Positions 1-5,530 of a stretch of DNA of 7,049 nucleotides are shown here, one piece after another (within the stretch, counting starts at the first letter, position 1; each line of letters begins with the position of its first letter). Under the pieces are notes generated by a model that was not told the origin of the DNA, did no database searches, and worked only from the letters and a program-made list of their open reading frames with translations. The DNA comes from CAXGUU01 sp964012875. Its GTDB lineage: Bacteria; Pseudomonadota; Gammaproteobacteria; Ga0077536. Position numbers and translations under genes: made by a program. The stretch is from the NCBI GenBank assembly GCA_964012875.1, contig CAXGUU010000170.1:1-7049 (forward strand), in the 5' to 3' direction.

Positions 1-60
1 GCCGCGATGTTTCGGCAAATGTCTGGCGACGCAGCTGACAAGCCGCCGTCAAAACAGTAG
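1..60 (+). CDS. Possible 3' end of an upstream gene (partial, unidentified)
   Basis: Reading from base 1, frame 1 stays open for 19 codons and stops at TAG 58-60, which is 18 bases before the start of the next gene. The tail it encodes ends in a polar stretch, DAADKPPSKQ, as many enzyme C-termini do. The tight spacing fits a gene of the same operon. Too little is visible to name a family. Frame 2 is also open here, past the next start codon, so the reading frame is not certain. The call rests only on spacing and the position of the stop. Confidence 0.35.
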   Translation, partial: AAMFRQMSGDAADKPPSKQ

Positions 61-78
61 ACGAGAGAAACCTAACCG

Positions 79-1632
79 ATGTCTGACAACAAACTGAGCT
101 ACGTGCAACTGCTGGAAACCAACTCGATGATCCAGCAAAACGCTGACGAAACCTATTGGTTGTGCGCGACGCGCACGGTGCAGGAGTCCAAGATATTCCC
201 TGTATCGGCCTATATCTTGTTTTCCTACCTCAACTGCTTTTATCGATTTCCTTCGTTGCTTAAGAAAATTGAGAGCAGCATGTCGGCCGAGGAAATCGGC
301 GATCGCGCACGCCTTGTAGGCGGGGTGAAAATCGTCGCCTGGACGATTCCCTGTTTCTACCTGCTCGGACGGGAGATGCTGATCAACTGGGGCGTGATTA
401 AACCGACTGACGCGGTTGAAGACGTCGTTTACGTGCTCGATTTCTGGAAGCGATTCCAGCTTTCGTGGCACCGTAACAACGGCAACCTGACCAATTGCAT
501 GGCGGGTCACCGCGGACAAATCCTGCCTGAACAGACTCTTCAGGTGCTCCATGGTGACGCCTTCGAGTGCCGTGAAGGCGACGACCTACACGTTGCCGCG
601 CAGACGTTCATGGCGACCATCGCCCAGTACGGATTCCTGGTGTCGTGCGAAAGTCGCCTGACCATTCATAATCATGGTCCCTACAAAATTTCCGACCGTC
701 GCGAAATGCTGGTGCGCGAATTTCGAGAACTCGCAGAGTACGACTACCCGTGGCTGGATGGTGTCGGTAGGGACATCCCCTACAGCAACCTGACGGTGTC
801 GATGATTGTCGAGGATTGCCATATAAACCTTCTCGACGACTGGGGTTCCTTCGAATCGGAACCCGAGATGAAAGCCGAGCATATCGTCGCTGTCGGGCTG
901 TATACCGCGGACAACCTGACCGAAGGCTACCAGCCGGTCGGTATGGGCAGTCGCGAAGAGCTGACCGAGACTTTTAACGAGCTGACAGGGCTCATCAAGG
1001 ATGCGACGACAAAGCTGTGGGAAGAGATGTCCGGCTGGAGCCGCGATCAGCAACTTGATGCTGGTGCGCTCACCTATTACGGCGTGGGCAAAGAGTTCGC
1101 GCATTACGCCGGCGTCTACGACCCGGAAGACTGGATCATGATCGACGAGCGCACCGAACGCTTCCGACCATTGCTGAACGACGAATACGGCAACATGTTC
1201 TTAGGCGAACTGGTCGGCATGATTACCTGCCCTAGCCAGCGGTTGCACGACTACACCATGATGCAGCACACCGGTGCGCCGAGCCGCGCGCTGAGTTACT
1301 TCCCGTATTCAATACTCGACGGCGAACCGTATACCGCGAGCGTTGGGGGTATGCGACCGGGCAGCAATAATCTAGCGTCAAAAATCGACCGCTACCGCAC
1401 ATCGCGCGGCGTGCTGACCATCGACGAATACAACAAGCTGAGTCGCGAATTCACGCCACGAGCCTGCCTGCCGGAGAACCGCTACAAGTGCGCCGATTGG
1501 GTCAAGTACCACGCCGGTACACCGGAGGCCGATGCCCTGTTCGCGCTGGCGCAGGAGAATTCGCGCAATCTCAAGGACAAGGGTTCATCACTCACGCGGG
1601 CGGATGTTGAAGCCCTGCGCGAAAAGCTTTGA
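79..1632 (+). CDS. Uncharacterised 517-aa protein, first complete gene of the + strand operon
   Basis: I do not recognise this protein. It is 517 residues with no signal peptide. Two moderately hydrophobic stretches (about residues 42-58 and 82-96) look more like buried helices than membrane spans. It is rich in aromatic residues and has Cys at 29, 53, 91 and 139. Conspicuous motifs are HRNNGNLTNC followed by MAGHRG (about 130-145), TIHNHGPY, EDCHINLLDDWG and YGVGKEFAHYAG. These His/Cys/Asp clusters could form a metal or catalytic site, but that is inference. I see no Rossmann motif, P-loop, PEP-utiliser swivelling-His motif or DNA-binding motif. The ATG at 79 is preceded by a weak purine-rich GAGAG at 63-67, and no in-frame codon further upstream is more convincing. 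It ends 22 bases before the winged-helix gene and is probably co-transcribed with it and the SDR. Codon use looks normal throughout, so it is a real gene of unknown function, probably cytoplasmic. Confidence 0.85.
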   Translation: MSDNKLSYVQLLETNSMIQQNADETYWLCATRTVQESKIFPVSAYILFSYLNCFYRFPSLLKKIESSMSAEEIGDRARLVGGVKIVAWTIPCFYLLGREMLINWGVIKPTDAVEDVVYVLDFWKRFQLSWHRNNGNLTNCMAGHRGQILPEQTLQVLHGDAFECREGDDLHVAAQTFMATIAQYGFLVSCESRLTIHNHGPYKISDRREMLVREFRELAEYDYPWLDGVGRDIPYSNLTVSMIVEDCHINLLDDWGSFESEPEMKAEHIVAVGLYTADNLTEGYQPVGMGSREELTETFNELTGLIKDATTKLWEEMSGWSRDQQLDAGALTYYGVGKEFAHYAGVYDPEDWIMIDERTERFRPLLNDEYGNMFLGELVGMITCPSQRLHDYTMMQHTGAPSRALSYFPYSILDGEPYTASVGGMRPGSNNLASKIDRYRTSRGVLTIDEYNKLSREFTPRACLPENRYKCADWVKYHAGTPEADALFALAQENSRNLKDKGSSLTRADVEALREKL

Positions 1633-1642
1633 TTTGGCCACC

Positions 1643-1646
1643 GGAG
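1643..1646 (+). promoter_or_regulatory. Ribosome binding site that decides a GTG start
   Basis: GGAG lies 8 bases upstream of GTG 1655. It supports that codon as the start of the winged-helix gene. The alternatives are the ATG at 1532, which would overlap the preceding gene by about 100 bases, and ATG 1679, which would remove part of the first helix. Confidence 0.6.
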
Positions 1647-1654
1647 ATCATCAC

Positions 1655-2260
1655 GTGACACAAGCACTCCATCTGTTAATGCACGGAACAGCGATCAAGA
1701 AGCATGGCTCCAGTGCGGCTATCGCCGGCATCGCGGGCCTGAGTGGCGCCGAGACGGATGCCAACCTGGCTTCGGCAGTTGCCCTGGGTCGGATCCTCGA
1801 AGTGGACGGCAAGTACATGTTGTCGCCGGCCGGCCAGATGATCGTCGGTCGCGAGTACTCGCGCTTCTGGGCAGATTTGCGGAACAGCGACGCCTTTCGT
1901 GCGGCCTACGAAAGGTTCGAAACCATTAACATCGAATTAAAGCAGGTCATCACTGCATGGCAGACTATCGAGGTGGGGGGCAAGCGCATCGCGAACGATC
2001 ACAGTGATGCCGCGTACGATGAAGAGATCATCGGCAAACTGGGTGACTTGCACGAACGCTTTGAACCGATTCTCGACCAGATGATAAAAGCTCATGCCCG
2101 CTACGGCGTTTACAAGGCCGGTTTAACGAATGCACTGGAAAAGGCCGAAGACGGCGAGGTCGAATGGGTCAGTGACGCAACCATCGACAGTTATCACACC
2201 GTGTGGTTTGAACTGCATGAAGATTTGTTGCGGGTGATGGGCGAAACCCGCGACGAATGA
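1655..2260 (+). CDS. Winged-helix N-terminal protein of the type found beside PEP-utilising enzymes
   Basis: The protein is 201 residues from the GTG start. Residues about 3-64 read as a small winged-helix domain: a helix, a GLSGAETDANL turn-helix, a second helix ending LGRILEVDGKY, then LSPAGQ, the usual wing ending. The rest is helical, with motifs AWQ (101-103), NDHSDAAYD (114-122) and a C-terminal DSYHTVWFELHEDLL (178-192). From memory, this combination is a family of about 200 aa common in actinobacteria and often encoded beside PEP/pyruvate-binding (PPDK or PEP-synthase-like) enzymes. That association was not checked here. Because the conserved residues lie in the helical part, it may be an enzyme subunit or adaptor rather than a classical repressor. 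It follows the unknown 517-aa gene after 22 bases and precedes the SDR by 30, which suggests one transcript. The family resemblance is fairly secure; the role is not known. Confidence 0.75.
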   Translation: MTQALHLLMHGTAIKKHGSSAAIAGIAGLSGAETDANLASAVALGRILEVDGKYMLSPAGQMIVGREYSRFWADLRNSDAFRAAYERFETINIELKQVITAWQTIEVGGKRIANDHSDAAYDEEIIGKLGDLHERFEPILDQMIKAHARYGVYKAGLTNALEKAEDGEVEWVSDATIDSYHTVWFELHEDLLRVMGETRDE

Positions 2261-2282
2261 ACCACATAAGTAATTACTACGT

Positions 2283-2287
2283 AGGAG
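2283..2287 (+). promoter_or_regulatory. Ribosome binding site of the SDR gene (start ambiguous)
   Basis: AGGAG lies only 3 bases from ATG 2291 but 9 bases from the in-frame ATG 2297. The spacing favours the second ATG, which would give a 260-residue protein beginning MGRLEGK, a common SDR N-terminus. Confidence 0.6.
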
Positions 2288-2290
2288 AAC

Positions 2291-3079
2291 ATGGGCATGG
2301 GACGACTTGAGGGCAAGATCGCGATGGTGACTGGTGCCGGCACAGGAATCGGACGCGCTTGCATGGAATTGTTTGCACAGGAGGGGGCGACGGTATTCGG
2401 CGTTTCGCGCACACAATCAAATCTCGATGAAACCTTGAAAACTGTCACTGACGCCGGTGGCGAGGGTAGCGTTTTCAGCGCCGATCTTTCGGTGCCCGAG
2501 ACCGCGGAAGCGGCAGTGGACGAATGTGTGAAACGTTACGGCAGGCTCGACATCCTGCTGAATGCCGCTGGTGTGGGCTACAACCTGCGCGAAACGAGTG
2601 AAGGGTCGATGGACCCGGTGGACACCACGCCGGTCGACAAGTGGCGCGAGGTCATGGCGCTTAACCTGGACAGTTTGTTTTACGTTTCCCGGATTGCACT
2701 CAGGCACATGAAGGCGCAACAGTCGGGGTCCATGGTCAATGTCGCCAGTATTTTTGGGCTTGGCGGTGCACCCGATGCGCACACTTACACTGCGACCAAA
2801 GGCGCAATCATCAACCTGTCGCGCTCAATGTCAGTCGCCTACGTCGATGACAACATCCGCATCAATGTCGTCGCGCCCGGATTTGTACAAACGCAAATGG
2901 TTGAAAGCGTCATCCCGATGCTGTTCTCTGACGAGAATCCCAAACTGATTTCGCCAATGGGACGTCCGGCGACGCCAATGGAAGTGGCCTACGCGTGTTT
3001 GTACCTAGCGTCAGACGAAGCGTCCTACTGTACGGGAACGATCCTGAACGTCGACGGCGGCTCGACCGCGCGGGCCTGA
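2291..3079 (+). CDS. Classical short-chain dehydrogenase/reductase (SDR, FabG-like)
   Basis: This NAD(P)H-dependent oxidoreductase interconverts an alcohol and a ketone or aldehyde in the cytoplasm; its substrate is unknown. At 262 residues it has the normal classical-SDR length and every diagnostic motif: the nucleotide-binding TGAGTGIG (14-21), Ser39-Arg40 after the second strand, D65-L66 (adenine contact), NAAG (91-94), and the catalytic tetrad Asn125, Ser153, Tyr166 and Lys170 (YTATK). The cofactor-side PG is at 196-197, and the C-terminus ends in the usual Y.TG..L.VDGG. The basic Ser-Arg pair, instead of an Asp at that position, suggests a preference for NADP(H); this is inference. The active site is intact, so it should be functional. 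It is the last gene of the + operon, 30 bases after the winged-helix gene. Translation may start at ATG 2297 instead of 2291 because of Shine-Dalgarno spacing. Family assignment is certain, but a precise product such as 3-oxoacyl-ACP reductase cannot be justified. Confidence 0.95.
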   Translation: MGMGRLEGKIAMVTGAGTGIGRACMELFAQEGATVFGVSRTQSNLDETLKTVTDAGGEGSVFSADLSVPETAEAAVDECVKRYGRLDILLNAAGVGYNLRETSEGSMDPVDTTPVDKWREVMALNLDSLFYVSRIALRHMKAQQSGSMVNVASIFGLGGAPDAHTYTATKGAIINLSRSMSVAYVDDNIRINVVAPGFVQTQMVESVIPMLFSDENPKLISPMGRPATPMEVAYACLYLASDEASYCTGTILNVDGGSTARA

Positions 3080-3255
3080 GGATCATCTATCGTGTCTGAA
3101 ATGTGTTTGGCTCAATTCGTGATTTGAGGTCGATATAGATCGCTGGATAGGTTTTGGTTCGTGCGCTGGTAACGGACCCGCGGATAGGATGTTCCACCTG
3201 CCCCGTATAGTTAGAGGCAGACGTAAACGGAGATGGACACCCGATCTGGATTGTT
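3080..3255. other. Intergenic stretch with no recognised gene
   Basis: This is about 175 bases between the SDR stop and the first recognisable part of the cytochrome relict. All forward frames are interrupted by stops and I see no convincing promoter or tRNA. A weak 5-bp inverted repeat (CTCAA 3111-3115, TTGAG 3124-3128) lacks a T-run, so it is not a believable terminator for the SDR operon. The stretch may hold the eroded promoter and leader of the cytochrome gene. Confidence 0.4.
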
Positions 3256-3642
3256 CGTTTTTGTAGGCGATATCAGCTATTTTTCTTCTTGATGATTTGT
3301 ATGGCGTGTGACGCGGCCGCCGAATCCATCTCGAGCAACACAGACATATTTGCGTAAAATTACGCGGTTTGTCACGGCACCGACGACAAGGAGCGCAGTG
3401 TCTTCACTTCAATGTTGCGGGTGCCATCGCCGAATCTAACCATCCTGGCAAAAATAAACGGCGGTGAATTCCCGGATAAATTCGTCAAACGTGCGCTTGA
3501 GAGCATCAGTATGCCCGGTGCTCACGGCGCTCGCGAAATGCCGATCTGGGGCGCGCGGTGGCGCGCTGAGGGCGTGGGCGGCACCGGATCCATGGCGCGT
3601 GTAATCGCAGTGATGGCCTACCTGGAAACGATCCAGGAGTAG
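3256..3642 (+). pseudogene. Decayed secreted c-type cytochrome (haem motif destroyed)
   Basis: One continuous frame reads like a single-haem cytochrome c. A hydrophobic leader (LFFFLMICMA, 3277-3306) is followed by a short polar linker. Then comes DIFA-stop-NYAVCHG (3343-3378), SPNLT (3427-3441), NGGEFP (3457-3474), HGAREMPIWG (3523-3552) and a final helix YLETIQE before TAG 3640. In intact relatives the central part reads like CAVCHG, with two haem-binding Cys, the His ligand, and the MP.WG Met as second axial ligand. Here His and Met remain, but the first Cys is Tyr (TAC 3361-3363), a TAA (3355-3357) interrupts the frame just before the motif, and no ATG, GTG or TTG sits ahead of the leader. 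The Gly-rich segment after CHG has also lost its glycines (TDDKERS). ATG 3412 could start a 76-residue piece, but it lacks the haem site and a ribosome binding site. The intact ancestor was probably a periplasmic electron acceptor for a dehydrogenase. Family recognition is from motifs only. Confidence 0.75.
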
Positions 3643-3664
3643 CGGCCGACGGAGCCGCTGTTTT
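3640..3664 (+). terminator. Rho-independent terminator after the cytochrome relict
   Basis: A 6-bp perfect GC-rich stem, AGCGGC (3641-3646) with GCCGCT (3654-3659), encloses a 7-base loop and is followed by G and TTTT (3661-3664). The left arm overlaps the TAG stop of the relict. The T-run lies only on the + strand side, so it would stop rightward transcription before it runs into hyuB, which converges on it. The T-run is short, so strength is uncertain. Confidence 0.6.
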
Positions 3665-3715
3665 GCACCTACATCAGTGGATGGCGACCGACGCGGCAAC
3701 GCCGGCGGCCCGCAT

Positions 3716-5530
3716 TCACGCGCTGTTCAGTTCGGCTCGCCGGGCATCCGTTGCCGCCGCGTTGACAGAGAGGCTGGCATCTTCCAGTTTGCCATCGAAC
3801 ACGACCCCGTAAATTGAATCTGCGCGCTCGATCGTTTCCCAGTGATCGAGTACATCTTTCAGCACGCGTTCGGGATCGCGCTCTATGGGGCTGCCGTAGC
3901 CGCCGCCGCCGGCATCGACACCGCGGATCCACTCGCCCGGCTGTAACTGGCATTCCACCACGCCCGGTAACTTTTCTTCCGACCCATCAGCTTTGACATG
4001 CCAGGTTTCCGCCGCCGGACCGGCATGGCCACCGCGCACGCCCTGCGGCGCGAAATGTTGTCCGTCACAGGACACGACAACCGTCATCGAATCTTTACGT
4101 GGGCCGTAGATGACCTCGCTGCCGGGCGCGCCGCGATATCGGCCGGGGCCGCCGCCACCCTGAACCACTCGCAGTGATTTAAACATCATCGGGTATTTCG
4201 ATTCGTCGACTTCCACACTGCCCCGGTACATCAATCCGGCTGCGACCGGGAGCCCGTAGTTAAGCCAGCCGTCCGTACTCGGCGTGGCCGGGCCGCCGTT
4301 GGTCAGCACCCATTCCTGGTTGATGTAGGGCGCGTCGTCGAAGCGCCAGTCCTTGCCGGAAATGACGGCCGCGCCGGCGCCCATGCCGACTGAGCCTTCG
4401 GCCAGGCCGTGGCCTTCGCCGATGTTGGCAAATGCCGACTGGGTAATGTTAACGATGCGGTCGGCGATGTTTGTGGTCGCCATAGAGCAGCTGTGTGGAA
4501 ACTCCGGAATACCGGTAATACAACCTTCGCGGAGTTTGACCGTGACCCTTGAGAAGCTGCCGCCATTGTGCGGCACATCGTGATCAAGGCAATTGAACAC
4601 GCCAGCCATCGCGTTGCTCGTGGCGCAGGCAATCGACTGGTTGAGTCCGAAGTCCTTGTTGTCTTCATTGTGGGTCAGGTCAACTTCGATGCGGCCGTCG
4701 TCAGCATCAACGTTGACGTCAACGCGAATCGCAAGGCCATCGGGCAGTACCGGCGGCTGTGGATCGTAGTGCCCGGTATTGGACAGCTTCCCACTCGGCA
4801 ATTTTTTAATGGCCTCGACCATGCGGCGTTCGGAGTAGGCGAACCAGTCTTTAACAAATTGACGGATGGTATCCATGCCATAACGGTCCACCAGTTCAAC
4901 CAAGCGGCGTTCGCCGATGCGCGCGGCGCCAACGGTCGCCAGGTAGTCGCCGTACCACTGTTCAGGTACGCGAATTCGACGCTTGCACATGCGAATAATG
5001 TCGTCGACGTCGTTGTAATCCTTTTGCACCCGTACACAAGGGAAGATCAAGGCACCTTCTTCGTAGATGTCGCGCGCATACGCATGATAGGTGCTCGGAA
5101 TCGAGTTGCCACAATCGGCCTGGTGCGCCTTGGCGCAGGTGGTGAAGAGGTGTTCGCCATCGACGAATACCGGGCACATGATCATGTGGTCGGCCGCGTG
5201 GGTGTTGCCGAGATAGGGATCGTTGTGCAGAAAGGCATCTCCCCGCGTCAGGTCATCGTGCAAGTCGCACATTGACCGTGATTGCAGGGCACTGCCAAAA
5301 ATGTGGACAGGCAGGCCTTCGCCCGGGCACAGCAGCTGGTTATCGGCTGTGACGATCGCGCACGAGAAGTCACGCACGACCGCCAGCACTGCCGATCGCG
5401 CGGTGCGCAGCAAAGTGTTCGACATTTCGCGAACGATCGCATTCAGCCGGTTCGACAGCACGGCCATCAGCACCGGGTCCATTTCATAAACGGGCGTTCC
5501 CTGAACGGACTTTGTATCCGGCTTGTTCAT
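3716..5530 (-). CDS. hyuB: Hydantoinase B / oxoprolinase-type subunit (HyuB family)
   Basis: This is the second subunit of an ATP-dependent enzyme of the N-methylhydantoinase / 5-oxoprolinase / acetone-carboxylase superfamily. In these complexes the A subunit uses ATP to phosphorylate the substrate and the B subunit completes ring opening or carboxylation, often with a metal. At 604 residues it is close to full family length. Signature regions are DPV..AVLSNRL..IVREM near the N-terminus (18-36), R.DFSCAI (53-59), LPVH (73-76), GDAFLHNDPYLGNTHAADH (97-115, likely His/Asp metal ligands), the HQADCGN segment, a GGGGPGRYRG loop and a C-terminal AGGGGYG (540-546). No frameshift or missing block is seen. 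The start ATG 5530 overlaps the hyuA stop by 4 bp (ATGA) and is preceded by a strong Shine-Dalgarno 7 bases away, which points to translational coupling and equal subunit amounts. The substrate cannot be told from sequence: hydantoin, oxoproline, ketone and other carbonyl compounds are all possible. Confidence 0.93.
   Translation of the reverse strand: MNKPDTKSVQGTPVYEMDPVLMAVLSNRLNAIVREMSNTLLRTARSAVLAVVRDFSCAIVTADNQLLCPGEGLPVHIFGSALQSRSMCDLHDDLTRGDAFLHNDPYLGNTHAADHMIMCPVFVDGEHLFTTCAKAHQADCGNSIPSTYHAYARDIYEEGALIFPCVRVQKDYNDVDDIIRMCKRRIRVPEQWYGDYLATVGAARIGERRLVELVDRYGMDTIRQFVKDWFAYSERRMVEAIKKLPSGKLSNTGHYDPQPPVLPDGLAIRVDVNVDADDGRIEVDLTHNEDNKDFGLNQSIACATSNAMAGVFNCLDHDVPHNGGSFSRVTVKLREGCITGIPEFPHSCSMATTNIADRIVNITQSAFANIGEGHGLAEGSVGMGAGAAVISGKDWRFDDAPYINQEWVLTNGGPATPSTDGWLNYGLPVAAGLMYRGSVEVDESKYPMMFKSLRVVQGGGGPGRYRGAPGSEVIYGPRKDSMTVVVSCDGQHFAPQGVRGGHAGPAAETWHVKADGSEEKLPGVVECQLQPGEWIRGVDAGGGGYGSPIERDPERVLKDVLDHWETIERADSIYGVVFDGKLEDASLSVNAAATDARRAELNSA

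Noticed and set aside
586..1104. 172-codon minus-strand open frame opposite the 517-aa gene
   Set aside because: It is antisense to a gene with normal coding character and shows no domain. The similar frame at 49-552 is rejected for the same reason.
1532..1654. N-terminal extension of the winged-helix gene from ATG 1532
   Set aside because: The 41 extra residues are Arg-rich and low in sense, overlap the end of the 517-aa gene and have no Shine-Dalgarno. GTG 1655 has GGAG at good spacing and begins exactly at the domain.
2270..2284. Two overlapping 8-bp palindromes (GTAATTAC, CTACGTAG) before the SDR ribosome binding site
   Set aside because: They are short and AT-rich with no loop or spacing typical of an operator. 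Chance is sufficient, although they sit next to the Shine-Dalgarno.
3111..3128. CTCAA/TTGAG inverted repeat after the SDR gene
   Set aside because: The 5-bp AT-rich stem with an 8-base loop and no T-run is too weak to call a terminator.
3233..3292. Short frame from ATG 3233 as a possible start of the cytochrome leader
   Set aside because: It is in a different frame and stops at 3290. It would need a frameshift to join the cytochrome frame, and its GGAG touches the ATG with no spacing.
3412..3642. Stand-alone 76-aa gene starting at ATG 3412
   Set aside because: It has no ribosome binding site and is only the C-terminal part of a cytochrome whose haem motif and leader lie upstream in the same frame. 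It is better read as part of a pseudogene.
4568..5275. 235-codon open frame on the + strand within hyuB
   Set aside because: It lies entirely antisense to a well-supported gene with all family motifs, has no ribosome binding site and no recognisable domain. It is a codon-bias shadow.
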